36,321 nucleotides of DNA, taken from NCBI GenBank assembly GCA_016779525.1, contig JADHNL010000010.1:1-36321 (forward strand). Direction: 5' to 3'. How positions within the stretch are numbered: the stretch's first letter is position 1; each line of letters opens with the position of its first letter. Source of the stretch: SAR86 cluster bacterium (GTDB lineage: Bacteria; Pseudomonadota; Gammaproteobacteria; Magnimaribacterales; TMED112). Below, piece by piece: positions 1-7,870 of this stretch. Under the pieces are notes generated by a model. That model was not told where the DNA came from. It worked only from the letters and a program-made list of their open reading frames with translations, and ran no database searches. The position numbers were made by a program, and so were the translations under genes.

Positions 1-669
1 GGTGAAAATTATATTATCTAATCTGTAATCACCATGGACAATAGAAGCGTACTTTTGTTTAGGAATTTTTTTTGGTATCCATTCTATTAAGTTGTGCATA
101 GCATCAATTTTTTCTGTTTCTGAATCAAGATATTGCTTAGTCCACCTGGAAGTCTGTCTTTCTATGTAGTTTCCTGCTTTCCCAAAATCTTCCAAATCTA
201 ACTTCTTATAGTCTTGTTGATGCAATGAAGCTATCCCATTATTCATCTCGTTAAATACTGCTAATCTTCTTGTTTTCTCGATTTCTTTTGCTACCGGGTC
301 CCAGTAGATGTTGCCATCACAAAATTCCATTATGTAGAATGATGTACCTATGACATTATCGTCTTCGCATAAATGATAAGTTGATGGAGTAGGTACTTCA
401 GTACTCATTAAAGCTGTCAAAACACGATATTCTCGATCTACTGCATGAGCAGATTTAAGGAGCTTTCCTGGCGGCTTTCGTCTTAGAACATAACTTTTAC
501 TAATGCTTTTTAATAAATAAGATGGATTAGATTGGCCGCCTTTAAATTGCTTGTACTCAATAATCTCATCTATTTTAGAGCATTGCTCTTGGAGGTATGA
601 ATTTAAGATTTTTAAATCGAATTTAAGGAAATCAGCAACATCTTTGGTGCCTGAAAATTGTTCACTCAT
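1..669 (-). CDS. APH-family phosphotransferase (ACAD10/11-like), 3' end cut by window edge
   Basis: I read this by hand; it is absent from the ORF track because it has no stop inside the window. Translation from the ATG at 669 runs 223 codons to base 1 with no stop. It shows the N-terminal pattern QFKGGQSNPSYLL, the kinase-like segment YVLRRKPPGKLLKSAHAVDREYRV, and the catalytic-loop motif HGDYRLDN near residue 214. These are typical of the aminoglycoside-phosphotransferase/choline-kinase superfamily, specifically the COG3173 proteins found with acyl-CoA dehydrogenases, where related domains phosphorylate hydroxyacyl substrates. The metal-binding D of the following D-x-D region lies beyond the edge. 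The ATG overlaps the upstream ZapB-like gene's stop by 8 nt (ATGAGTGA), so the two are probably translationally coupled. The substrate is not known. Confidence 0.85.
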   Translation of the reverse strand, partial: MSEQFSGTKDVADFLKFDLKILNSYLQEQCSKIDEIIEYKQFKGGQSNPSYLLKSISKSYVLRRKPPGKLLKSAHAVDREYRVLTALMSTEVPTPSTYHLCEDDNVIGTSFYIMEFCDGNIYWDPVAKEIEKTRRLAVFNEMNNGIASLHQQDYKKLDLEDFGKAGNYIERQTSRWTKQYLDSETEKIDAMHNLIEWIPKKIPKQKYASIVHGDYRLDNIIFT

Positions 670-841
670 AGGTTTTTGAATTTTTAAGAGTTAGGCTTTG
701 ATTTTCTTTCTCTAAAGAGTCTATTCTTCTTTCTTGCTGTTCGACTCTATTTTTAAGTGATTTATTTTCTGTTTTGAGTTTAAAATTTTGTTCAATCAGT
801 TTATCAATTAATGATGATAATTTTTTAATTTTTTCGTGCAT
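662..841 (-). CDS. Small ZapB-like coiled-coil protein (TIGR02449-like), 59 aa
   Basis: This gene is too short for the ORF track. Translation from 841 gives MHEKIKKLSSLIDKLIEQNF and continues as a highly charged heptad-like coiled coil to a TGA at 662. Other gammaproteobacteria carry a small TIGR02449/ZapB-like coiled-coil gene near zapA, ygfB and pepP. Finding one directly beside pepP here supports that identity and a role at the cell-division ring. It differs from the usual arrangement in being divergent from pepP and followed by a phosphotransferase; zapA and ygfB are not in the window. Only 11 bp separate its start from the pepP start. Identity rests on size, coiled-coil composition and synteny, because such sequences carry little family signal. 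Confidence 0.7.
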   Translation of the reverse strand: MHEKIKKLSSLIDKLIEQNFKLKTENKSLKNRVEQQERRIDSLEKENQSLTLKNSKTYE

Positions 842-852
842 AATATGCTTCT

Positions 853-2151
853 ATGAGTAACTTAAGCCCTAATCACTTTAAAGCCAGAAGAGCTGAGGCA
901 GCAAAATCTTTGGATAAAAACTCTTTTCTGCTACTAAGTTCTTCAAAAAGCCTTATAAGAAATAATGATACTACATTTCCATTTCGGCAAGATAGCAACT
1001 TCTATTATTTGACGGGGTTTGAAGAGCCAGAATCTGTATTGATGCTCAGCAGCGAAGGGGAATCAACAATCTTTTGCAGAAAAAAGAATCCAGATTTAGA
1101 AAAGTGGGATGGCTATATGTATGGCATTGAAGGAGCTAAAGATATCTTAAAGTTTGATAATGCTTATGACATCGCCGATATAACAAATATAGTTCCAGAA
1201 TTAATTAGGGGTTCGAAATCGATTTACTCACTTGTTGGCAAAGACAACGCTTTCGATAACAACATCATTGGTTGGATTACCAAAGCTAATAGTCTTGAAA
1301 GACACCAGGGAAATATAGATTTAAAAAATTATTCAAACGCTCTGGGCTATCAACGCCTGATAAAGGGAGACGAAGAGGTTGAATTGATGAGAAATTCTTG
1401 TGAGATAGCAGCACAAGCTCACAAAGAAGTCATGAAAAATGTTCAGGTAGGAATGAGTGAATTTGATCTTGAATCAATGTATTTAAATGAGTTTCGAAAA
1501 AGAGGATCAAGGTTTCCTTCTTACAATCCAATAGTGGCTGGAGGGAAGAATGCATGCGTTTTGCACTACATTGATAACAATCAAGCAATCAATGATGGGG
1601 AGCTGGTTCTTGTTGATGCTGGATGTGAGTATGGGCTTTATGCATCAGATATTACCAGGACCTACCCGATTAATGGAAAATTCTCTTCAGAGCAAAAGGC
1701 CATCTATGATGTCGTACTAGAGGCTCATGATCAAGCCTGCGAAGCTGCTAGAGTTGGCAATTCATGTCTTGAGCCCCAAAGAGTTTCAGAAAGGGCAATA
1801 TCTCAAGGGCTAAAAGATCTTGGGTTTTTAAAAGAAAGCCTTGATGAAATTCTTGATAAACAGCTCTTCAGAGAATATTACTATCACAAGATTGGCCACT
1901 GGATTGGTTTGGATGTTCATGATGATTGTCCATATTTCTTAGATGGTAACGAAATAAAGTTTGAAAAAAATATGGCAATGACAATTGAGCCAGGTATATA
2001 TGTGAATGATTCAGCTCCTATTGATGATAGGTGGAAAGGAATAGGCATTAGGATTGAAGACGATATATTAGTAACAGAAAATGGCCATGAGAATTTAACT
2101 GCATCTGTACCCTCCTCAGCTGATCAAATTGAAGAATTGATGCTATCTTAA
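853..2151 (+). CDS. pepP: Xaa-Pro aminopeptidase (PepP, M24B)
   Basis: The 432 residues match the usual length of proteobacterial aminopeptidase P, which removes N-terminal residues preceding proline in the cytoplasm. The AMP-N domain (to about residue 165, with FRQDSNFYYLTGFEEPES) precedes the pita-bread catalytic domain. All five dimetal ligands are visible: D255 and D266 (VDAGCEYGLYASDITR), H349 (GHWIGLDVHD), E379 (TIEPGIYV) and E402 (RIEDD). These positions are nearly those of the E. coli enzyme. The stop overlaps the ubiH start by one base (TAATG), indicating a pepP-ubiH operon as in other gammaproteobacteria. There is no SD; a TAATAT or CATAAT -10-like element lies 6-8 nt before the ATG. 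Confidence 0.95.
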   Translation: MSNLSPNHFKARRAEAAKSLDKNSFLLLSSSKSLIRNNDTTFPFRQDSNFYYLTGFEEPESVLMLSSEGESTIFCRKKNPDLEKWDGYMYGIEGAKDILKFDNAYDIADITNIVPELIRGSKSIYSLVGKDNAFDNNIIGWITKANSLERHQGNIDLKNYSNALGYQRLIKGDEEVELMRNSCEIAAQAHKEVMKNVQVGMSEFDLESMYLNEFRKRGSRFPSYNPIVAGGKNACVLHYIDNNQAINDGELVLVDAGCEYGLYASDITRTYPINGKFSSEQKAIYDVVLEAHDQACEAARVGNSCLEPQRVSERAISQGLKDLGFLKESLDEILDKQLFREYYYHKIGHWIGLDVHDDCPYFLDGNEIKFEKNMAMTIEPGIYVNDSAPIDDRWKGIGIRIEDDILVTENGHENLTASVPSSADQIEELMLS

Positions 2152-3242
2152 TGACAAATCAAATCTTAATTGTAGGATCAGGGGTGAATGGCTTAGTGTT
2201 GGCTAAAGTACTGCAAAAAAAAGATATTCCCTTTTTAATACTAGAAAAAAATAGCCAATATATTAAGAATCCAGAAAGAACTGTAGCCCTAACAGAGGAC
2301 TCCATTCGTTTCCTTAACACTCTAGATAAGAATTTGGACATCAACGCTTGGGCCACCCCCGTAAATAATATGCTTTTATATCAAGACACCGAGCTAAACC
2401 TTTCATTAAATAAAGATGAAGAAAAAATCTCTACTATTTGTCAGCTAGATAAACTTCATTCTCAGATGCTTAAAGGGTTAGAAAAAAAGATAATTATGGG
2501 TCAGGAAATTAATGCAATAGATGAGAGTGAGAAATCGATTACATTGCTCACTGAAAGTAATTCATACCAAGGGGATATAGCTTTTGCATGCGATGGGATT
2601 AACTCATCTCTTAGAAGTCTCAGTGAATTTATTATTGATGAATGGTATTACGGTCAAAAAGCATATATTGCTCTTGTTGAAGCTGAACATAAAAATGAAG
2701 CACATCAATTTTTTTCACAATCTGGAACACTTGCGCTCTTACCTCTTTCATTAGAAAAGGAGTATTACTCAATTATCTTTTGCACTAATACCACCACAGA
2801 TCCGTTGAATGAACTAAACACTTCAATTAAAAATAATGCAAAACATTTGAATATGGACGAAGTTAAATCAATTTCTGGGGGGCATGATCTTAAGCATCAT
2901 GGTGCGAACAGATTGTATTCAGGCCGAGTGGTGCTTTGTGGAGATGCTGCCAATTCATTTCATCCAATGGCAGGACAAGGCTTAAATATGGGAATAGGCG
3001 ACGTGATGCATATCGCAGACAATATACAAGAAATTATTTCAGGAAATTTACGTGCTTTGGATGATTATAGTTCAAAGAGAAATACTAAGAATGCCCAGAT
3101 GACATGGATTATTCAATCGCTGTTTGGAGCATTTGGAAATTCAGCAGGGTTTACTAAATCAATTCTCAATGAAGGAATGAAGTTCTTAGATAATTTTCCG
3201 AAGGCTAAAGAAAAAATAATAGAGTTTGCTAATAAAAACTAA
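2151..3242 (+). CDS. ubiH: UbiH-family FAD-dependent ubiquinone-biosynthesis hydroxylase
   Basis: This is a 363-residue flavoprotein monooxygenase of the UbiH/UbiI/UbiF family, which hydroxylates the aromatic ring of ubiquinone precursors at the inner membrane. The N-terminal FAD-binding motif ILIVGSGVNGLVLA (residues 5-18) and the C-terminal family signature CGDAANSFHPMAGQGLNMG (about residues 263-281) are both clear. pepP followed by ubiH is the classical gammaproteobacterial order, but the usual second hydroxylase (ubiI/visC) is not next; maf follows on the opposite strand with a 4-nt tail overlap. Whether it acts at one ring position or several cannot be read from the sequence. It is slightly shorter than E. 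coli UbiH (about 390 aa). Confidence 0.88.
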   Translation: MTNQILIVGSGVNGLVLAKVLQKKDIPFLILEKNSQYIKNPERTVALTEDSIRFLNTLDKNLDINAWATPVNNMLLYQDTELNLSLNKDEEKISTICQLDKLHSQMLKGLEKKIIMGQEINAIDESEKSITLLTESNSYQGDIAFACDGINSSLRSLSEFIIDEWYYGQKAYIALVEAEHKNEAHQFFSQSGTLALLPLSLEKEYYSIIFCTNTTTDPLNELNTSIKNNAKHLNMDEVKSISGGHDLKHHGANRLYSGRVVLCGDAANSFHPMAGQGLNMGIGDVMHIADNIQEIISGNLRALDDYSSKRNTKNAQMTWIIQSLFGAFGNSAGFTKSILNEGMKFLDNFPKAKEKIIEFANKN

Positions 3243-3811
3243 ATTACTTTCAAATCACGCAAAATCTCATAGGTCTCATGAACAGGAAGACCTACTACAT
3301 TCGTATAACTGCCTTCAATTCTTGATATAAATTTGCCTGCTGGTCCATGAATTCCATATCCACCAGCCTTTCCTTTACCCTCATTAGAGTAGACATAAGA
3401 TTTTATTTCATCGTCTGAAAGTTTCTTAAATGTTACTAGGGTTTCACAAGTTGTAATTTTGCTTTTATTTTGCAACCTTACCATGACAGAGGAAAAAACA
3501 CTGTGGGTTGAGTTGGAAAACTTTTCTAGCATTGCAATATTGTCATCATCGTTTGAAGGTTTGCCTAATATTTCGCCAGATGGGGTAAACACCAAAGTAT
3601 CAGATGTTAATAGTGGCAACTTTTTATCCTCTTCATTCAATAAGTTATAAGCACTTTGATTCTTGCCCTTCACTATTTCTTGTGAGTGAATAAAAGGATC
3701 AGGATTGGTAATGCTATCTTCGTCGAAATGTTGAGCAACAACTTTGTGTTTGATTTTTATGAGATCAAGTAATTCTGTTCTTCTTTGTGATGCAGATGCC
3801 AGAAGCAGCAC
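3239..3811 (-). CDS. maf: Maf-family nucleotide pyrophosphatase (YhdE-type dTTP/UTP pyrophosphatase)
   Basis: At 190 residues this is the normal size for Maf proteins, which hydrolyse non-canonical or excess nucleoside triphosphates to monophosphates. The N-terminal phosphate-binding signature LASASQRRTELLDLI, the SDTLV segment with its catalytic Asp (about residue 70), and GKAGGYGIHGPAGKFISRIE followed by GSYTNVVGLPVHET are all present. The last stretch is characteristic of the YhdE (dTTP/UTP) branch rather than the YceF (m7GTP) branch. The start is GTG and overlaps the rpmB stop by one base (TAGTG), so maf is co-transcribed with and coupled to rpmB. Its 3' end overlaps ubiH by 4 nt tail to tail. 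Confidence 0.9.
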   Translation of the reverse strand: MLLLASASQRRTELLDLIKIKHKVVAQHFDEDSITNPDPFIHSQEIVKGKNQSAYNLLNEEDKKLPLLTSDTLVFTPSGEILGKPSNDDDNIAMLEKFSNSTHSVFSSVMVRLQNKSKITTCETLVTFKKLSDDEIKSYVYSNEGKGKAGGYGIHGPAGKFISRIEGSYTNVVGLPVHETYEILRDLKVI

Positions 3812-4047
3812 TAGACTTTGATTCCTTTTGAGCGAATGTCAGATAAGACAACATCGATACCTTTTTTATCAATAATTCTCATACCTTTTGCCGAAACTGT
3901 TAATGTGATGAATTTTTTTTCTGATTCAACCCAAAATTTGTGGCTATGAAGGTTTGGCTTAAAAAGCCTTTTAACACGGTTTTTTGCATGGGAGACATGA
4001 TTGCCTACCATGGCTTTTTTACCTGTTACTTGACACACCTTACTCAT
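3811..4047 (-). CDS. rpmB: Large ribosomal subunit protein bL28
   Basis: The ORF track begins this frame at 4077, but the true start is the internal ATG at 4047. [20 protein letters not shown] is the invariant bL28 N-terminus, and the resulting 78 residues equal the E. coli length. [18 protein letters not shown] and [14 protein letters not shown] are family signatures. The extra ten upstream codons lie over the promoter (-10 TATTAT at 4059-4064), which argues against the longer start. rpmB is normally followed by rpmG (bL33); here it is followed directly by maf with a one-base overlap, so rpmG has been displaced or lost from this locus. Confidence 0.95.
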   Translation of the reverse strand: MSKVCQVTGKKAMVGNHVSHAKNRVKRLFKPNLHSHKFWVESEKKFITLTVSAKGMRIIDKKGIDVVLSDIRSKGIKV

Positions 4048-4058
4048 AAGAACGGATG

Positions 4059-4087
4059 ATAATAAAATAGTAATCAAATTTATGCAA
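4059..4087 (-). promoter_or_regulatory. rpmB promoter (-35 TTGCAT, 17 bp, -10 TATTAT)
   Basis: On the minus strand TTGCAT (4082-4087) and TATTAT (4059-4064) are separated by exactly 17 bp, a good sigma70 match. The -10 ends 11 nt before the rpmB ATG, leaving a 5' leader of only a few bases and no SD. It overlaps the upstream region of the divergent dut gene. Confidence 0.6.
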
Positions 4088-4104
4088 TAATTAATCTTTA
4101 GCTA

Positions 4105-4557
4105 ATGAAACTTAAATTTAAGATCCTTGATTCCAGGATTGGATCTGTTTTCCCAATACCAAAACACCAAACTACTGGCTCTGCAGGCGTAGATCTCATT
4201 GCCTGCATTGATGATGAAATGATTCTCGAACCCAACGAATCAACAATTATTTCATCTGGCATTGCAATTTTCATTAAAGACGTTGGTTATGCCGGCATAG
4301 TAATACCTAGATCAGGACTGGGGGCAAAAAAGGGTTTGGTTTGTGGAAACCTAACAGGGTTAATTGATTCAGATTATCAAGGTCCACTGAGCATTTCGCT
4401 TTGGAATCGGTCTAATGAACCAATATCTATCAAACCCGGCGACAGGGTTGCGCAACTGGTAGTTCTGAAAGTAAATCAGGTTGAACTAGTGCAAGTTGAA
4501 AAATTTATTAAGTCAGAAAGAAGGGATTTGGGTTTTGGTAGTACAGGTAAAAATTAA
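4105..4557 (+). CDS. dut: dUTP diphosphatase (dUTPase)
   Basis: This 150-residue trimeric-type dUTPase hydrolyses dUTP to dUMP and PPi, keeping uracil out of DNA and feeding thymidylate synthesis. All five conserved motifs appear in order: GSAGVDLIA (1), [11 protein letters not shown] (2), [19 protein letters not shown] (3, with the catalytic Asp), [10 protein letters not shown] (4) and [10 protein letters not shown] (5, the mobile C-terminal lid). It is divergent from rpmB over a 57-bp spacer and tail-overlaps rpmE by 4 nt. There is no SD; a weak TAATCT lies 7 nt upstream of the ATG. Confidence 0.96.
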   Translation: MKLKFKILDSRIGSVFPIPKHQTTGSAGVDLIACIDDEMILEPNESTIISSGIAIFIKDVGYAGIVIPRSGLGAKKGLVCGNLTGLIDSDYQGPLSISLWNRSNEPISIKPGDRVAQLVVLKVNQVELVQVEKFIKSERRDLGFGSTGKN

Positions 4558-4763
4558 TTTGCTGACCTTCCAAACTTTTTCTCAAATCTTTGGACTCTGC
4601 CACCAGTATCAACTATTTTCTGTTGTCCTGTGTAAAAAGGATGGCAGTTAGAACAAATATCAACATTGATATCAGAAGCTAAAGTTGAATTAAATTCCAT
4701 GACATTACCGCAGCTGCATGTTGCTTTAATGGTTTGATATTTTGGATGCAAATCTTTTTTCAT
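4554..4763 (-). CDS. rpmE: Large ribosomal subunit protein bL31 (zinc-binding form)
   Basis: The 69 residues match bL31: [20 protein letters not shown] at the N-terminus and [20 protein letters not shown] toward the C-terminus. Four cysteines (16, 18, 37, 40) mark the zinc-binding C+ type, which can act as a cellular zinc reserve. rpmE beside priA is a conserved gammaproteobacterial arrangement. Its start is 54 bp from that of divergent priA. A TATTAT -10-like element at 4783-4788 on the minus strand is 19 nt upstream. I saw no clear Zur operator. Confidence 0.95.
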   Translation of the reverse strand: MKKDLHPKYQTIKATCSCGNVMEFNSTLASDINVDICSNCHPFYTGQQKIVDTGGRVQRFEKKFGRSAN

Positions 4764-4817
4764 ATCACTTATTTGAATGGGAATAATATCAAATAAATTA
4801 TCTATTACAATAACTAG

Positions 4818-6785
4818 ATGAAATTTGTTGAGGTAGCTCTACCCACCCCAATTAGATCTACATTTACCTACAAGAATCCATTTTCATATAGTTTGCTTGG
4901 GAAGCGTGTGGTTGTTCCATTTGGCAGGAGGACATTGATTGGCTTAGTAATGACTGAATCTTATGAGACTTCATCATCATTTAAATTAAAAGAAATAGCA
5001 GAAATTCTTGATGATCAGCCATTATTTACAAAGCAACTTCTCAATTCAATTAGCAATCTTTCCGATTATTATTTCCATCCTATTGGAGAGGTGGCGCATG
5101 CGTTTATACCAAACTTGTTGAGGAAAAGACACAATACTCAATTCTTAAAAAAATATGATGCTTTACACATAACTCATTTACCTGCTGAACCAAAGTTAGT
5201 CAAGCTAACAAAAGAGCAAGCTCAATGTCTTGATTCAATAAATAAGTCACAAAACAAAGAATTTCTTTTGTTTGGTGTAACTTCTTCCGGTAAAACCGAA
5301 GTTTATAAGCATTACATCAAGCAAATGTTGCAGAAGAATAAGAGTAGCTTGGTAATGGTGCCAGAAATTTTTTTGACTCCACAAGTTTTTGAAAGTTTTC
5401 AAAAAGATTTTGGTGAGCAAGTGCATGTATTCCATTCAGGATTAACTGATCTTCAAAGGTTCAAAGTTTGGCTAAAATGTCAAAATGGCGAAGCTTTAGT
5501 TGTTATTGGAACAAGGTCCTCGATTTTTTTGCCACTTGATAATTTTGGCGCAATAATCTTTGATGAGGAGCACGATCAATCTTTCAAACAAAATGAAGGG
5601 TTTAGATATGATGCTAAATTCCTTGCAAATGAATTAGCACCAGACGGAGCTAAAATAATCTATTCATCTGCTACACCATCTCTGAATCTTCTAAAAAAGT
5701 CTGCTTCAAAAGAAATAGATAATTTTCATTTAGAACAACGTTACGGAAACTTTAATCAACCCAAGATAAATATTCATCCAATAAATAAACAAAAACTATC
5801 TAGTGGTGTCAGTGATTTATTAATTGATGAGATTGAGAAAACATTAGATGAGAACAAACAAGCATTAATACTCTTGAATCGAAGAGGATATGCCACAGTA
5901 TTTTTCTGCGATGGGTGTGGCTGGGTAGCTAAAAGTAATTGTTGTGATGTTGAACTTGTTTACCACTCATCGGACCGAAGGTTGAAGTGCCACAGGTGTG
6001 ATTCCTCATGGCGATTGCCACTAGTTTGTCCCGAATGTGGCCATGATCATTTTGAGTTTAAAGGTGTTGGCACCCAGCAAATAGAAGAGATGTTGCAAGA
6101 AAGGTTTCCAGAATTCCAAACAATAAGAATTGATAGGGATTCAGTGGCATCTAAATCAAAAAGAGAGATGAGTAGACATACCATAATTGATGATAAACCA
6201 AAGATTTTTGTTGGCACCCAGTTGCTTGCCAAAGGACATGATTTCACCAACTTATCAACAATTATTGTTTTAAACTTGGATTTTGGTTTTTTTGGCGCAG
6301 ATCTTCATATTCAAGAGCAAACAGCACAACTATTGGTTCAAGTTGCAGGCAGAGCAGGGAGGCGCAACAATCAGTCTGATGTCTTCTTGCAAACTAGACT
6401 CTCCGATCATCCATTGCTACAGAAGTTAAAAACAGGAAATTATGCACAAGTTGCTGAGCTAATGCTCAAGGAAAGAAAAAATCTGGGATTGCTGCCATAC
6501 ATTAACTTAATTTACTTAAAGGCAGAGGATTCAAATCAAGATCGACTTAATGATTTTTTATTAGGTGCTAAAGCACAACTTTCAAAAGATCAAATAGAGG
6601 TGTATGGGCCCTTTGATAGTCCTATTGGCAAACAAGCTTACAAATTTCGTAAGTTTTGTATTGTCCAGTCTGAAAACAAAGAAAGGCTATTGCAAGAAGT
6701 AAAATTGTTTACAGAACAAATCAAAGAAGATAAAAAGCATGTTGCTAATTGGGCGCTAGATATTGATCCTATTAATGCAAGTTAA
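4818..6785 (+). CDS. priA: Primosomal replication restart helicase PriA
   Basis: PriA is a 3'-5' superfamily 2 helicase that recognises stalled forks and reloads DnaB outside oriC. An N-terminal DNA-binding region is followed by Walker A GVTSSGKT (residues 153-160) and Walker B FDEEH (248-252). A zinc-binding insertion ([29 protein letters not shown]; about residues 368-418) and the C-terminal helicase half with VAGRAGRR complete it. The length of 655 residues is shorter than E. coli (732), mostly by loop trimming. The promoter TACAAT lies 6 nt before the ATG with no SD. The 3' end overlaps tsaE by 30 nt, the largest convergent overlap in the window. Confidence 0.96.
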   Translation: MKFVEVALPTPIRSTFTYKNPFSYSLLGKRVVVPFGRRTLIGLVMTESYETSSSFKLKEIAEILDDQPLFTKQLLNSISNLSDYYFHPIGEVAHAFIPNLLRKRHNTQFLKKYDALHITHLPAEPKLVKLTKEQAQCLDSINKSQNKEFLLFGVTSSGKTEVYKHYIKQMLQKNKSSLVMVPEIFLTPQVFESFQKDFGEQVHVFHSGLTDLQRFKVWLKCQNGEALVVIGTRSSIFLPLDNFGAIIFDEEHDQSFKQNEGFRYDAKFLANELAPDGAKIIYSSATPSLNLLKKSASKEIDNFHLEQRYGNFNQPKINIHPINKQKLSSGVSDLLIDEIEKTLDENKQALILLNRRGYATVFFCDGCGWVAKSNCCDVELVYHSSDRRLKCHRCDSSWRLPLVCPECGHDHFEFKGVGTQQIEEMLQERFPEFQTIRIDRDSVASKSKREMSRHTIIDDKPKIFVGTQLLAKGHDFTNLSTIIVLNLDFGFFGADLHIQEQTAQLLVQVAGRAGRRNNQSDVFLQTRLSDHPLLQKLKTGNYAQVAELMLKERKNLGLLPYINLIYLKAEDSNQDRLNDFLLGAKAQLSKDQIEVYGPFDSPIGKQAYKFRKFCIVQSENKERLLQEVKLFTEQIKEDKKHVANWALDIDPINAS

Positions 6786-7217
6786 AAAATCATCACAAAC
6801 AGTTTTGATCTCTAAGCTTCTGTGTTTTCTACCCATTTCAATAAAAATTTCAACAATTACACCTTCAATATCATCGGCAATAATTTCTGGCCACTCAACA
6901 AACAATATTCCAGGATTATGAAAATTGATATCTAGACCTAGCATTTCAAAGTCATTGGAATTTTTTAATCTGTACAGGTCAGCGTGATAAATCTCTTTGC
7001 TTGGAAGTGAATATTCTTCAACAATACTAAAAGTTGGGCTTTTGACTGGTTTATTCCACCCAAGGTTTTTCAAAATCGCTCTAACCAATGTGGTTTTACC
7101 CGTGCCCAAGTTGCCATGAAGCAAGAAGGTATAAAATCCATTGCTATCTCTGATAAATTTTGCAATTTCAGATGCGATAATTTCGGTATGATCAAGTTTT
7201 TTAAGTATAAATTTCAT
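6756..7217 (-). CDS. tsaE: tRNA threonylcarbamoyladenosine biosynthesis ATPase TsaE
   Basis: This is a 153-residue P-loop protein with Walker A GNLGTGKTTLV (about residues 35-45), KSPTFSIVEEY and HADLYRL, which are family signatures. TsaE works with TsaB and TsaD to place t6A37 on ANN-decoding tRNAs, energising the complex by ATP hydrolysis. It is the last gene of the overlapping minus-strand operon; its ATG shares one base with the stop of the deoxynucleoside kinase. Pairing with amiB or mutL, common elsewhere, is not seen here. Confidence 0.93.
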   Translation of the reverse strand: MKFILKKLDHTEIIASEIAKFIRDSNGFYTFLLHGNLGTGKTTLVRAILKNLGWNKPVKSPTFSIVEEYSLPSKEIYHADLYRLKNSNDFEMLGLDINFHNPGILFVEWPEIIADDIEGVIVEIFIEMGRKHRSLEIKTVCDDFLTCINRINI

Positions 7218-7870
7218 CAGAATATTTGCGGAGAAAGATTAATGTATTCTTTACCATGAATCTCTCTTTTTACGTGGCTTACCAACGTTTCATAGTCTTT
7301 TTGATTTGAGACAAAATCAATATCATCTACATTTAAAACCAACAAAGGAGAATTTGAATAATCAAAGAAAAAGTTCGTGTACATTTCACATACTCTTTGA
7401 AGGTAGCTGAATGTTAATTTTTCTTCATAATTTTTTGCTCTTTCTCTAATTTTTTCGTAAATGCTTTTTGGCGATGCTTGCAAATAAATTACCAAATCAG
7501 GCTTAGGGTTTGAGTTATAAAATTTAGACTTTATGGTAAGAAATGTTTCATATTCAGCTGAAGAAAGATTCAGTTTGGCAAATAAATCCTCCTTTTGAAA
7601 AATAAAATCTGAAATGATTTTTTTATCAATAAGTTCATCGGAAAAATATTTATTTATTTGTTGTGATCTCTGCATTACGAAGTGTATTTGAGTAGTAAAA
7701 GCATGTTTTTCACTATCAAGATAAAAGTCCTTTAAAAAAGGGTTTTCATCGGGTTTTTCTAAGCATAGCTCGTAATCAAATTCTCTAGCAATCTTTTCTG
7801 CAAGTGAAGTCTTGCCGACTCCAATGGGCCCTTCAATTGCTAGATATTTTGGTAGTTGTGAAGAGATCAT
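7217..7870 (-). CDS. Deoxynucleoside kinase (dNK family, deoxyadenosine/deoxyguanosine kinase-like)
   Basis: A 217-residue kinase with the P-loop IEGPIGVGKTSLA (residues 13-25), the substrate-region stretch QIHFVMQRSQQ and the DFIFQKEDLFA motif of the dCK/dGK family. It likely phosphorylates salvaged purine deoxynucleosides in the cytoplasm. Its ATG overlaps the pcnB stop by 4 nt (ATGA), and its stop overlaps tsaE by one base. In many gammaproteobacteria folK sits immediately after pcnB, and FolK-dNK fusions are known; here only the dNK portion occupies that position. Exact nucleoside preference cannot be read from the sequence. Confidence 0.82.
   Translation of the reverse strand: MISSQLPKYLAIEGPIGVGKTSLAEKIAREFDYELCLEKPDENPFLKDFYLDSEKHAFTTQIHFVMQRSQQINKYFSDELIDKKIISDFIFQKEDLFAKLNLSSAEYETFLTIKSKFYNSNPKPDLVIYLQASPKSIYEKIRERAKNYEEKLTFSYLQRVCEMYTNFFFDYSNSPLLVLNVDDIDFVSNQKDYETLVSHVKREIHGKEYINLSPQIF

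Noticed and set aside
4048-4077. Ten-codon N-terminal extension of bL28 given by the ORF track
   Set aside because: bL28 begins at [11 protein letters not shown] in the family, and the extension overlies the rpmB -10 element.
4764-4817. Zur operator between rpmE and priA
   Set aside because: AT-rich sequence with no convincing palindrome matching the known Zur consensus; the bL31 here keeps its zinc cysteines, so such regulation is not required.
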